From positions 12,626,172-12,690,171 of the forward strand of contig CM022669.1 of assembly GCA_012295275.1 (NCBI GenBank): 64,000 nucleotides of DNA, read 5' to 3'. The position numbers were made by a program, and so were the translations under genes. This DNA is from Chrysomallon squamiferum (lineage: Eukaryota; Mollusca; Gastropoda; Neomphalida; Peltospiridae). A model generated the notes under the pieces. The model was not told the DNA's origin and ran no database searches. It worked only from the letters and a program-made list of their open reading frames with translations. Positions 1 through 11,759 of this stretch are shown one piece after another. Position 1 is the first letter of the stretch, and each line of letters begins with the position of its first letter.

Positions 1-258
1 TTTTCATTAAGGACCACTAAGGAACATTTCTTAAACTTGAATCCTGAGACTAATTTCGATATAAATTTGGTTTGCCTTAGCAAAAAAAACAACAACAACA
101 ACGGAAACCGCTGCACAGTTACCGCCGCCGACAAGAGAAACAGAACCGTTTCAGTTTAGATTTTCAGTTATTCTTCGTTCCTAACTATTACTGAATTTAT
201 TACTGCATATAGTGACTAATAATTATAAATAAAAATATTTATATTCTACACTGGAAAT
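1..258 (+). promoter_or_regulatory. 5' flank of a broken subfamily A receptor
   Basis: This stretch matches 15349-15596 almost base for base and is a diverged match to 43690-43948 and 57410-57612, all upstream of subfamily A receptor reading frames. It holds a CAA-rich tract, the shared block GCTGCACAGTTAC near 111-123, and an A/T stretch ending in TATAAATAAA about 30 nt before the start codon. Being conserved upstream of both live and dead receptor copies, it probably contains promoter or 5' UTR sequence. That is inference, since no transcript data are available. Confidence 0.5.
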
Positions 259-463
259 ATGACTGAGTTATCCGTTCATGCTGACATTAGGACTGCTGGG
301 TAACACTTTAGCGTTCATTGTTTTGTCATGATCATCATCAATGCGAGAAACGACAATGTCGCTGTATTTGAGGTGTCTGGCTGTCTTCGACAGTCTCGTT
401 CTCTGTACTGGCTTGTTAAGACGCTGGTTAAAATATCTACTTAACTACGACATCAGAGCATAC
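259..463 (+). pseudogene. Subfamily A GPCR fragment (TM1-TM2 only)
   Basis: The reading frame starts with ATG and MTELS but has a deletion of about 50 nt, between TTATCC and GTTCATG, relative to the intact gene at 57613. This shifts the frame and stops translation after 14 codons. Realigned, the rest encodes TM1 and TM2 (MSLYLRCLAVFDSLVLCTGL) with a second lesion: the TGG codon after TM1 is TGA. Homology ends at about 463, where the sequence jumps into intergenic DNA equivalent to 17759, so roughly 70 percent of the gene is missing. The same 50-nt deletion is in the pseudogene at 15597, so both descend from one already broken copy. It is non-functional. Confidence 0.9.
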
Positions 464-2235
464 GGTGTAACTTTTTATTATCTACAAATCAGTGTAAACT
501 AGACATGCTATTTCACATATTAAACATATATAGGTATCTAAGTGTTAACATCAGACTGATACGCATATATTCATTGTGATATAGAAATACTCGACTTTCA
601 AGGGTTATTGTTTATCATCTGTGGATTTTTTGTATTCTCCTTTAATTAGTAAACATATGTTCTAGACCTTGATGAAACTTTATTATTAATATATAAATAT
701 TTTCAAAGCAAATATCAGAATAGGCTGAAATATAAATAATTCTAGAGATGAAGAAGATGATTATTAATATCATTTCCAGAAGACGACATTCGGTTTACGT
801 ACAAGTATTAAAATATTAGCTCACATTTGTTGATATACTCAAATGGAAAAAGAGTGTTAATAATGAAATGTGCATAATCTTATTGTTGTCTACTGTATCA
901 GTGTTTATTTATTTAAACTAATCGAAATCGTGTATACAGTTTGTTTTCAATATATATTTTAGTCGTAAAAAAGCCAACGTAATTATTTAATAAGTTTTAA
1001 TATCTTCCAAATAAAATTAAAAAAAACAAAAAATCAAATGAAAGTAATGATGATAATAGTTATAAAATATTGGATAATGAACTGCATGGAAGATGAATAT
1101 TTACAGTTTTAATAACTATTTCTTCGGACTAAATATAAATTTTGACTTACATCAGAAAGAAAAAAAAATAATCAAAATAAAATAAAAAAATTCAAAGGAA
1201 ACAAATATTCCTAATTAAAATTATTAATTTGTGAGTGAAAACAGTTTAGTCCAAAAATAAAATTGTTAACAGAGACCAAAAGACAAGGACTTTTATTTTT
1301 TCTGTCTTGAACAGAAGGCACTAATGTAAAAGATTAAAATTCTTGAAGAGTGTCATTTTTTCATTTACTATACTTTTTTCCTTTTAATTGATTTCGAACT
1401 TCTAACAATCAGAGACTCAAGGTCATAATTAATAGAATCTGGATATTAAAGAAACTTTCTGTTAACTCGTCAACTAATGTCGGTTGTTTAGATTTAAAAA
1501 ATAAAAAATAAATATAAAATAAAACATTATTTATCATGAAACAGGTATGAGAAAAAAATGTCGGTGTCCAGGGCTAATGAGACTAAAAAGCTGAAATTTA
1601 ACAGCATGTTTGCAGGAGAAACAAAAATGTGATTTCTTGTTTCTGTATTCAGTGAAATGAGAATGTCACTGAAATTTTACTGCCGATAAAAAATCTTACG
1701 CTTTTTATTATTTTTTGAAAGTAGTTTATTAGCGTTAATGTGTTTATAAGAGTATGGAATTAATTATGATGCTTATATACAAAATACATAACTATGTTCC
1801 AACTATATTCAAATGTCAGAGGAGTTTTTTTGATGTCATCACTTAGTTTGTTTCGATTGCTGCCATCCGTTATAAATTAAAATAAAAAAATACTAAAAAA
1901 AAAAAAAAAAAAAATAACAATAATAATAATAATTTTAAATTTGTTATTTTATTATTATTTTTTATACTATTCTAGAAGCCCGAGACTCTTTTATATTATG
2001 AATATGTAGGCTATAGACAGAACAGCCCACTTACAAATCCATCACTCTTTATTGCAGTAGCAATAATAAAAAAAAAAAACAATAACAAAAAATAAATAAA
2101 AAATAAATCGACAAAACGACCATTAAGATAACAACTGCAAAATAAATAAACCCAACAGTAACACGTTGTCACGGTGTCAACATCGTTACTATAACGGAGA
2201 TGTACATCTACCAAAATGGAGAGAGAGGCTCAATA

Positions 2236-2236
<1 letters not shown>

Positions 2237-2290
<54 letters not shown>
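2237..2290. repeat. (TG)n microsatellite
   Basis: About 27 uninterrupted TG units. The equivalent site in the copy at 19724-19750 is much shorter, so the tract has changed length since duplication. Confidence 0.95.
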
Positions 2291-2294
<4 letters not shown>

Positions 2295-2435
2295 CACCAG
2301 CGGCATTGATGACAGCAATACATCGTCGTGTCATGATTCTAATGAGAACATTAATCTATCTTATCTTGGAGTAGATAATCGTGGTCTATCAGTACGTGGT
2401 CGATCTCGCACTTCCCCTGTTTGATGTTCGCGTTA
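2295..2435 (-). mobile_element. Truncated Tc1-type transposase relic
   Basis: On the minus strand this encodes the end of a Tc1-like helix-turn-helix region, around TGEVRDR and RPRLSTP, followed by stops. It matches the longer relics at 19755-20020 and 48935-49198, but here the upstream half is lost at position 2435, exactly where the next duplicated segment begins. Family assignment rests on recall of the Tc1 pattern 'TG.VRDRPRSGRPR..TP'. Confidence 0.65.
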
Positions 2436-4248
2436 TAGATATATATATCTAAATCTAATGGCCGAAGTAATTGTTATTCTTATTATATATTGATCAGAAC
2501 TCAATATTTTATTTTTTATAATTTTTTTGTAGAATGTTTGAAGCAGAATAAAAATCACGATAAATGAGAAATTAAGGGGAAAATCACAACAACAAAAAGA
2601 AGAAAAAGAAATAGAAGAAAAAGAAGAAGAAGAAGAACAAAATACAATGATAACAGTCTGGGTTATTTTATTAAATACATTTTATTACTAGCTAAAACAG
2701 GTATCCGTAAAAAAAAAAAAAAAAAATAAAAAAAAAAAAAAAAAAAAAAAAAGCCAGCAATAACTTGGTACTAATATAGTACATATATGAAAGACAAACA
2801 TAAATAAAGAAGTGCTTTTGTTTGATTATTTTTTATTTACCATGAGTAATATATTAATAATTACATCTACAAACATAATCTTTAGAAGTTAATACAATGT
2901 ACCTGTGTTTGATTGTTCAGTAACAAAAACTGTCCAATTTAAGTAATAGGTTCAGGGACACTAAACACAAATATCCAACATTATTATCATTTGAATATAC
3001 TAAGAAATAGAAATAGATGTATACAAATATATTTTTATATTAAATAATTATATAAGACATATTTTATTGAAAATCTAAAAACAATAATTAGATGTATTAT
3101 TGTCTTAAGTCATTTGATACAATATGCTAGTAATGCGTATTTCAGTAAAATAATTAAAAACGTCTGAACATAACTATTGATCTTGTTGTCTGGATGCTGA
3201 AACTATGAGCTTATTTTGCTTTTGTTAATATAGACAGGAGAGACAACACTAGGCAATATTCAGTTTGTCTATAACATTAGATTTTGTCTCCCTTCGTTCG
3301 CAGAAAAACATATTTTATTTAAAACGTCTGACATTTTAATATATAGTTACATACAGGAAAGCAGCTATCGAAAAGCAATTTTCTGATATTTTTGAATAAC
3401 TTGTACGCAAGAAGAATATTTTTAAATCAATTGTGAATTGGAAAGATTTTGCGATCTAGTTTTTTTCATTTGCAATATCGAGAATGGAACCTTCATCATA
3501 AGGTAGTTTCTTTTAGTTTTTTATTTGTTTATATGTATGTATATATGACGACAGACCGATTTTTGTCTCACCTAGTTGGACCTTAACCAGAGAAAATTGG
3601 TACTAACTTCCTTATTAAAGCACGGATGTCATTTCAGGTTATATCTGCTTCTTGAATTCGCTGGTAAATATATATATAAATATATATTTTTTACTTATTA
3701 TGATATTTTGTATTGTTGTGCAGTTAAGGTACACTTCTCGAAAATGTCGGTAACATACTGATTATTTATACAGACAAAATAGAAGTCCGAGATATACTCA
3801 TTATAATATAGACCGGTGTGTTTTGAAAAAGAGAAGACACTGAGGGAAAACTTGGGACTGTGGAGTTGACGGCCATTATTAGGGGACTGTTTTGGTAACT
3901 ATATTTTACGTTATATTTGTTTAAGTCTGAAGCAGTAAGTAATAAATTGTTAAAAACACTTTGGATTGTTGTGCGTTCCGATGAAAACAATATTAACTAG
4001 AAGAAAACCTGAAACTAAAACAATAATTTAATTACGCCGTATTTCTAAATTCTTTGTTTATTACATAAAAACAGCCTAATTACCATATTACTCAGAAATT
4101 AATCATTTTTATTATGAGTGTTATTTCTGCTTTAAGTTTTGTTTCTAAAATGAGGTAAAATTTATCTTTTTCTAATGATATAATATTTTAGCTTGGTGCT
4201 TCTTAAAATTGTTTAAATATGTATGTGTACTTTTAACATGTGTGTGTG

Positions 4249-4303
<55 letters not shown>

Positions 4304-4908
4304 CTAATGTTTTCTACCGTCTTACGTAAGCAATATTAATTAATTCGATTCTGGTATTTACATCCAGGCTTGTAGTGTAAGTCAGCTATGGACAGGTGAA
4401 AAATAAAATAACTTTGTATGTAGTTCATCTCTTTGTATACAAATCAAGTAAGTTAGATCACACTTTTACTTATAAAAGACATGTAACTCCTTAGCATACA
4501 TATATGACCGAAAACGTGATAAAATACATAGTAATTAAAAAAAATCAAAACAAAGCAAAATAATAACAACCTGCCCCCCAAAAAATAAAATAAAAATAAA
4601 AACGCACCCCTTCGAAAAATAAAAAAAACCCAATAACAACATTTTTGCTGTAGCGGAGAATATACTAAATATAATAAGCAAGCCAGCAGAATAACAAATA
4701 AAATTAAAAAGGTATGTTATGATCTCAAAAACTGTTCAAAATAAACAAACGAACAACCACTAACAACAAGTATCTGGGTTTTTAGTGGACACTGATTTAA
4801 TACAAAAATTTGACTACGTAACATGATCGTAAAAAGGTCAAGACTAAATTTGTACATTTCCATCCAAGAATATATCAAACTGGATAATTCAGAAATCGTC
4901 TATTGCTA

Positions 4909-4943
<35 letters not shown>

Positions 4944-5711
4944 TTATTATTATTATTTCAATAACAAGATTATCAATATAGCAAATAACGAATAACATAC
5001 AATGATTTTTTTGTTTATTTTGACGACTTTATTTAATTAAAACAGTTGATTTGCAACGACACGTCTGTGAAAAGCTATTTAAAAACACTGAATGCCTAGA
5101 CGCTTAGGATTGGTGAAAAGAAAATAAGAAAGATTTGTAAATCGTTTATGTTACATTCTAATTTACAGCCACGTCATAAATTACTCGGAATAAATATTAA
5201 TTTTAGATGCATATGTTGCTCCAAATGAAAAAATCACATTAAATAAAAAAAAATATATAAATAATAAATAAAAAAATAATAACAACAGCATTAGTGTATA
5301 ATAAATAAATAAATACCTAAAGGAAATAATATTAACAATAACACGTAGCAGACCGATACACTAAAATTTTTATCAGGTAAACAATCTTTGAATAATTTCG
5401 ACATTTAGGATGTTCTATGAAATATGTCATCTAGACCATCAGTAAAAGAAAAACTTCGAAATGAGAAATTGAGAAACAGAAAGTGTTGGACAAGAAGTAT
5501 ATATTAAAAAACACTATATCATTTCTCGTCATCGAGAGCAATTATAATAAACAGAAAATCTGAAAAATCACTATCTGTAAGTTATTTACATGAAGTTAAC
5601 GCAGTGACTTTATGTTTTTTCTTTGAAAGGTCCATCGTCAGTATTAGTAAAGAGGTTATAAATATTCTAATAATGATTAATAAAAGACAGACAATTAAGT
5701 GAAGGTTTATA
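2436..5711. repeat. Duplicated segment III, copy A (3' flank of receptor 5712)
   Basis: Non-coding 3' flank lying downstream of the minus-strand receptor at 5712. It is about 99 percent identical by eye to 6501-9749, differing mainly in homopolymer and (TG)n lengths, and is more distantly related to 33130-37173. It begins with the 16-bp palindrome TAGATATATATATCTA at the breakpoint. It contains a (TG)n tract at 4241-4299 and an (ATT)n tract near 4914-4955. I see no gene in it. Confidence 0.9.
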
Positions 5712-6300
5712 TTACACAGTATGATTCTGCGTCATTGGCACACTGTAGATCTCAGAACGTCTCCGCTTACGACTACAAAACAAAGTCCTCATTTCTTGTC
5801 GAAATCGTTGTCCAGTACTGCAGTATAACACAAAATTGATACAGTTGTTTGTGTACATCAACATATTGACCAGACACCATCTAATATTTTTTAGTGCCTC
5901 GTCCCGAACATTTTCGAATTCTTTTTCAAAAATATTGATATATATGAATGTTACACAAACAGGAGTTGTACAAATTATGTACGTCGCACTTACTAAAAGC
6001 AGCATGAATGTGATGGATGAGTTCTGATTTCGTCGAACTGATGCAGATCTGTTCTGAATATTGTTTCCGTTGTACGTGTCATTCTGCAAAATCTGTCGAT
6101 TACCAGAAACAATTTTATATATGATTAAAATGTTACATACTGTAAGAATAAAGGAAGGAAAGACATTATAGACACAAAAATCTATCCATTGCCAAACAGT
6201 AATTTCAAATTCGTAGTACTCGTCTGTAAGATAATCACAATGAAGAATATATGTCTCATTTCCTTCGGTTTCTTCAAAGTCGCCAAGTCCAAAATGTAAT
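5712..6300 (-). CDS. Subfamily A class A GPCR, C-terminal half, cut by assembly gap
   Basis: Open frame covering extracellular loop 2 to the C-terminus of a receptor closely related to 9750-10790. It shows the loop-2 glycosylation sequon NET and conserved Cys (LHCDYL), TM5 with the PSFIL proline, the conserved loop 3 (QNRSASVRRNQ), TM6 with CTTP in place of CWxP, and TM7 with NNCINFVLYC. The C-terminus is SEIYSVPMTQNHTV. The 5' half lies in the 200-N gap, and sequence after the gap is unrelated flank, so a frame read through the Ns is spurious. Next to the gap one T is missing from the TTTTT run of the GHYIFGLG codons, a frameshift or contig-end error. The coding sequence differs from its duplicate far more than the flank does. 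Confidence 0.85.
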
Positions 6301-6500
6301 NNNNNNNNNNNNNNNNNNNNNNNNNNNNNNNNNNNNNNNNNNNNNNNNNNNNNNNNNNNNNNNNNNNNNNNNNNNNNNNNNNNNNNNNNNNNNNNNNNNN
6401 NNNNNNNNNNNNNNNNNNNNNNNNNNNNNNNNNNNNNNNNNNNNNNNNNNNNNNNNNNNNNNNNNNNNNNNNNNNNNNNNNNNNNNNNNNNNNNNNNNNN
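6301..6500. other. Assembly gap (200 Ns)
   Basis: Exactly 200 N characters. The left contig ends inside a receptor gene and the right contig starts exactly at the left boundary of the same duplicated segment (the palindrome equal to 2436-2451). True gap size and order cannot be judged from sequence. Confidence 1.
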
Positions 6501-8291
6501 TAGATATATATATCTAAATGTAATGGCCGAAGTAATTGTTATTCTTATTATATATTGATCAGAACTCAATATTTTATTTTTTTAATTTTTTTTGTAGAAT
6601 GTTTGAAGCAGAATAAAAATCACGATAAATGAGAAATTAAGGGGAAAATCACAACAACAAAAAGAAGAAAAAGAAATAGAAGAAAAAGAAGAAGAAGAAG
6701 AACAAAATACAATGATAACAGTCTGGGTTATTTTATTAAATACATTTTATTACTAGCTAAAACAGGTTTCCGTAAAAAAAAAAAATAAAAAAACGAAAAA
6801 AAAAAAAAAAAAGCCAGCAATAACTTGGTACTAATATAGTACATATATGAAAGACAAACATAAATAAAGAAGTGCTTTTGTTTGATTATTTTTTATTTAC
6901 CATGAGTAATATATTAATAATTACATCTACAAACATAATCTTTAGAAGTTAATACAATGTACCTGTGTTTGATTGTTCAGTAACAAAAACTGTCCAATTT
7001 AAGTAATAGGTTCAGGGACACTAAACACAAATATCCAACATTATTATCATTTGAATATACTAAGAAATAGAAATAGATGTATACAAATATATTTTTATAT
7101 TAAATAATTATATAAGACATATTTTATTGAAAATCTAAAAACAATAATTAGATGTATTATTGTCTTAAGTCATTTGATACAATATGCTAGTAATGCGTAT
7201 TTCAGTAAAATAATTAAAAACGTCTGAACATAACTATTGATCTTGTTGTCTGGATGCTGAAACTATGAGCTTATTTTGCTTTTGTTAATATAGACAGGAG
7301 AGACAACACTAGGCAATATTCAGTTTGTCTATAACATTAGATTTTGTCTCCCTTCGTTCGCAGAAAAACATATTTTATTTAAAACGTCTGACATTTTAAT
7401 ATATAGTTACATACAGGAAAGCAGCTATCGAAAAGGAATTTTCTGATATTTTTGAATAACTTGTACGCAAGAAGAATATTTTTAAATCAATTGTGAATTG
7501 GAAAGATTTTGCGATCTAGTTTTTTTCATTTGCAATATCGAGAATGGAACCTTCATCATAAGGTAGTTTCTTTTAGTTTTTTTTATTTGTTTATATATAT
7601 GTATATATGATGACAGACCGATTTTTGTCTCACCTAGTTGGGCCCTTAACCAGAGAAAATTGGTACTAACTTCCTTATTAAAGCACGGATGTCATTTCAG
7701 GTTATATCTGTTTCTTGAATTAGCGGGTAGATATATATATATTTTTTTACTTATTGTGATATTTTGTATTGTTGTGTAGTTAAGGTACACTTCTCGAAAA
7801 TGTCGGTAACATACTGATTATTCATACAGACAAAATAGAAGTCCGAGATATACTCATTATAATATAGACCGGTGTGTTTTGAAAAAGAGAAGACACTGAG
7901 GGAAAACTTGGGACTGTGGAGTTGATAGCCATTATTAGGGGACTGTTTTGGTAACTATTTTACATTATATTTTGTTTAAGTCTGAAGCAGTAAGTAATAA
8001 ATTGTTAAAAACACTTTGGATTGTTGTGCGTTCCGATGAAAACAATATTAACTAGAAGAAAAACTGAAACTAAAACAATAATTTAATTACGCCGTATTTC
8101 TAAAATTCTTTGTTTATTACATAAAAACAGCCTAATTACCATATTACTCAGAAATTAATCATTTTTATTATGAGTGTTATTTCTGCTTTAAGTTTTGTTT
8201 CTAAAATGAGGTAAAATTTATCTTTTTCTAATGATATAATATTTTAGCTTGGTGCTTCTTAAAATTGTTTAAATATTTATGTGTACTTTTA

Positions 8292-8332
<41 letters not shown>

Positions 8333-8942
8333 TGTATATCTAATGTTTTCTACCGTCTTACGTAAGCAATATTAATTAATTCGATTCTGGTATTTACATC
8401 AAGGCTTGTAGTGTAAGTCAGCTATGGACAGGTGAAAATAAAATAACTTTGTATGTAGTTCATCTCTTTGTATACAAATCAAGTAAGTTAGATCACACTT
8501 TTACTTATAAAAGACATGTAACTCCTTAGCATACATATATGACCGAAAACGTGATAAAATACATAGTAATTAAAAAAAATCAAAACAAAGCAAAATAATA
8601 ACAACCTGCCCCCAAAAAATAAAATAAAAATAAAAACGCACCCCTTCGAAAAATAAAAAAAAACCAATAACAACATTTTTGCTGTAGCGGAGAATATACT
8701 AAATATAATAAGCAAGCCAGCAGAATAACAAATAAAATTAAAAAGGTATGTTATGATCTCAAAAACTGTTCAAAATAAACAAACGAACAACCACTAACAA
8801 CAAGTATCTGGGTTTTTAGTGGACACTGACTTAATACAAAAATTTGACTACGTAACATGATCGTAAAAAGGTCAAGACTAAATTTGTACATTTCCATCCA
8901 AGAATATATCAAACTGGATAATTCAATAATCGTCTATTGCTA

Positions 8943-8980
<38 letters not shown>

Positions 8981-9749
8981 TTATTATTATTATTTCAATA
9001 ACAAGATTATCAATATAGCAAATAACGAATAACATACAATGATTTTTTTGTTTATTTTGACGACTTTATTTAATTAAAACAGTTGATTTGCAACGACACG
9101 TCTGTGAAAAGCTATTTAAAAACACTGAATGCCTAGACGCTTAGGATTGGTGAAAAGAAAATAAGAAAGATTTGTAAATCGTTTATGTTACATTCTACTT
9201 TACAGCCAGGTCATAAATTACTCGGAATAAATATTAATTTTAGATGCATATGTTGCTCAAAATGAAAAAATCACATTAAATTAAAAAAAATATATAAATA
9301 ATAAATAAAAAAATATTAACAACAGCATTAGTGTATAATAAATAAATAAATACCTAAAGGAAATAATATTAACAATAACACGTAGCAGACCGATACACTC
9401 AAATTTGTATCAGGTAAACAATCTTTGAATAATTTCGACATTTAGGATGTTCTATGAAATATGTCATCTAGACCATCAGTAAAAGAAAAACTTCGAAGTG
9501 AGAAATTGAGAAACAGAAAGTATTGGAGAAGAAGTATACGTTAAACAACACTATATCATTTCTCGTCATCGAGAGCAATTATAATAAACAGAAAATCTGA
9601 AAAAATCACTATCTGTAAGTTATTTACATGAAGTTAACGCAGTGACTTTATGTTTTTTCTTTGAAACGTCCATCGTCAGTATTAGTAAAGAGGTTATAAA
9701 TATTCTAATAATGATTAATAAAAGACAGACAATTAAGTGAAGGTTTATA
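6501..9749. repeat. Duplicated segment III, copy B (3' flank of receptor 9750)
   Basis: Near-identical to 2436-5711. It is non-coding, with a (TG)n tract at 8293-8336 and an (ATT)n tract near 8945-8995. It lies downstream of the intact minus-strand receptor. No gene seen. Confidence 0.9.
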
Positions 9750-10790
9750 TTACAAAGTATGACTCTGGGTCACCGGCACACTGTAGATCTCAGAACGTCT
9801 CCGCTTACGACTACAAAACAAAGTCCTCAGTTCTTGTCGAAATCGTTGTCCAGTACTGCAGTATAACACGAAATTGATACAGTTGTTTGAGTACATCAAA
9901 ATACTGGCCAAGGACCAACTAAATTCGTCAAGTGCCTCGTCCCGAACATTTTCGAAATATTTTTTAAAAATATTGCCATATATGACTATTATACAAATAG
10001 GAGTTGTACAAATTACGTACGTCGAACTTACGAGAAGCAACATGAATGTGATTGATGAGTTCTGATTTCGTCGAACTGATGCAGATCTGTTCTGAACGTT
10101 GGTTCCATTGGACGTGTCATTCTGCAAAATCTGTCGATTTCCAGAAACAATTTTGTATATGATTAAAATGTTACATACGATGAGAATGAACGAAGGTAAG
10201 AAACTATATACAGGAAAATCTATCCACGGCCAAACTGTGATTTCAAATTCGTAGTACTCGTCTGTAAGATAATCACAATAATATATATATGTCTCATTTC
10301 CGTCGGTTTCTTCAAAGTCGCCAAGTCCAAAAATGTAATGTCCTGGCAAAACGGCCATTATTAAAATTATGGACACAATTATAGCAATAGTTACAGGCTT
10401 TGTACATATCATTCTTACTTTATGTGGAAACCAGACAGACAAACATCTTTCCAACGTCACCGCCACCAACATCCACGCTGACGTGTACGCCGTCGAACAG
10501 ATCGCCCATGTCAGCAGCTTGCATGCAGTCGGGCTGTATGATGTGATGTCGTAATTAACTAGATATTTTAACCAGAGTTTTAACAAGCCAGTACAGAGAA
10601 CGAGACTGTCGAAGACAGCCAGACATCTCAAATACAGCGACATTGTCGTTTTGCGCATTGATGATGACCATGACAAAACAATGAACGCTAAAGTGTTACC
10701 CACCAGTCCTAGTGTCAGCATGAACGGCGGAACGTATTTCCAAATAGCGACAGCAGCTTTGTATTCAGGATAATCGGATAACTCAGACAT
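9750..10790 (-). CDS. Subfamily A class A (rhodopsin-like) GPCR, intact
   Basis: An intact single-exon frame of 346 residues, the same length as the two other intact copies. N-terminus is short with no signal peptide. TM1 (about 24-44) has the GN motif (LVGNTLAF); TM2 has LAVFD with the conserved Asp. TM3 starts at the conserved Cys (ACKLL) and ends in ERC in place of DRY. TM4 lacks the usual Trp. Loop 2 has sequon NET and a Cys able to pair with TM3. TM5 has PSFIL, TM6 has CTTP instead of CWxP, TM7 has NNCINFVLYC with NFVLY for NPxxY. Helix 8 is RFRQELRTLFC. It resembles lophotrochozoan orphan peptide-like or chemosensory-like receptors; the ligand is unknown. Downstream flank is shared with 5712; upstream flank has the GC-box element at 11262. 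Confidence 0.95.
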   Translation of the reverse strand: MSELSDYPEYKAAVAIWKYVPPFMLTLGLVGNTLAFIVLSWSSSMRKTTMSLYLRCLAVFDSLVLCTGLLKLWLKYLVNYDITSYSPTACKLLTWAICSTAYTSAWMLVAVTLERCLSVWFPHKVRMICTKPVTIAIIVSIILIMAVLPGHYIFGLGDFEETDGNETYIYYCDYLTDEYYEFEITVWPWIDFPVYSFLPSFILIVCNILIIYKIVSGNRQILQNDTSNGTNVQNRSASVRRNQNSSITFMLLLVSSTYVICTTPICIIVIYGNIFKKYFENVRDEALDEFSWSLASILMYSNNCINFVLYCSTGQRFRQELRTLFCSRKRRRSEIYSVPVTQSHTL

Positions 10791-11290
10791 GGTTCTTTAA
10801 TCAAAGTATTGGTAATTGGTAATTCTTTCCAGTTTAAGGAATTCAGTCCAAAAATCTAAATTCACACCATTCTATTTCGTTGGAGGTTATTGTGCAGCGC
10901 TTGTTGTTGTTGTTCTTGTTAATGTCAACCAAACGTATATCGAAATTACTGTATCTGTTATGTAGTTTAAAACATATCCTTTTGTCGTCCTTAAGAAGTA
11001 TCAAACAGTTTTCCTATCCGTTCTTCTTGCTGGGGCTGCTGATGTTGTTACAAATACATATCAAAATTCTCGCTCTGTTGTTGTTGTTCTTACTGTCAAA
11101 TCTCAAATTAATATTTACAGATCACAACAGCGTGTTTTATAGTATTAGAAACATTAGAAATGGACGAGAAGAACAATGCAAACATTTCAAATGTCGAATA
11201 GAAACTGTTTTTCTCATCGGTTCGTTAAGTTTAACCAATAGGAGTGCACTGTATTGATTTAATGGGCGGAGCAGTTTTACGTATTATAGG
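10791..11290 (-). promoter_or_regulatory. 5' flank of receptor 9750 with conserved promoter-like blocks
   Basis: Read on the minus strand, this region carries ACTGCTCCGCCCAT (11262-11275), an adjacent CCTATTGGTTA (CCAAT-box-like, near 11232-11242), and nearer the gene the block GCGCTGCACAATAA around 10885-10900. All three have counterparts upstream of 37174-38214. The first and last also occur upstream of the plus-strand receptors. Conservation across copies suggests promoter elements. The long plus-strand open frame here is an antisense shadow. Confidence 0.55.
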
Positions 11291-11375
11291 TGACCCGTAA
11301 ATACGTAAATATAAATATATATATAGAGAGATATAGATATATGCACACACACACATACAGACACACACATATCTC

Positions 11376-11379
11376 TCTA

Positions 11380-11474
<95 letters not shown>
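11376..11474. repeat. (ATCT)n microsatellite
   Basis: About 20 ATCT units preceded by CTGT units; simple repeat. Confidence 0.95.
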
Positions 11475-11759
11475 GTGTGTTTAGAATCTACAAAGATAAG
11501 GTTAAGTCTTATTGATAAAATGTGTGTATATATATATATATATATATGCATATAATTTGAAACATATTTGCACAACTTTTTTAAGCAAATATTTCGTTAC
11601 GTGGATAATTTACGTTTATTTTGTTAATCTTAAAACTGTATCACTTTAAAGTGTTATTAATTGAACGGATAGAGATTAATTTATAAAGGAAATTATGTTT
11701 TGTATTCCAGAGAGTGTTACGGTATTGATTTTATTCTTCGATGCAAATAACTATCTGCA

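Larger units (their letters stand above)
465..2435. repeat. Duplicated intergenic segment II, copy 1
   Basis: Non-coding AT-rich DNA that is nearly collinear with 17759-19900 and a diverged match to about 46790-49060. It carries poly(A), (AAT) and (TG)n tracts. At its right end is the tail of a Tc1-type transposase relic, which breaks off abruptly at 2435. No receptor or other gene lies in it; short open frames here are repeat-driven. Confidence 0.85.

Noticed and set aside
259-470. A second real receptor start at the left edge
   Set aside because: It carries the frame-shifting 50-nt deletion, a TGA in TM1 and loss of everything after loop 1.
6251-6569. Open frames running through the N gap
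   Set aside because: Continuity over 200 Ns is artificial. Sequence right of the gap is intergenic segment III, so the N-terminal residues assigned there are not part of the receptor.
10880-11257. 125-codon plus-strand open frame, Leu-rich
   Set aside because: It is antisense to the conserved upstream flank of receptor 9750. The Leu-rich part comes from GTT/TTG repeats, and the frame is not kept in the paralogous flank at 38340-38760.
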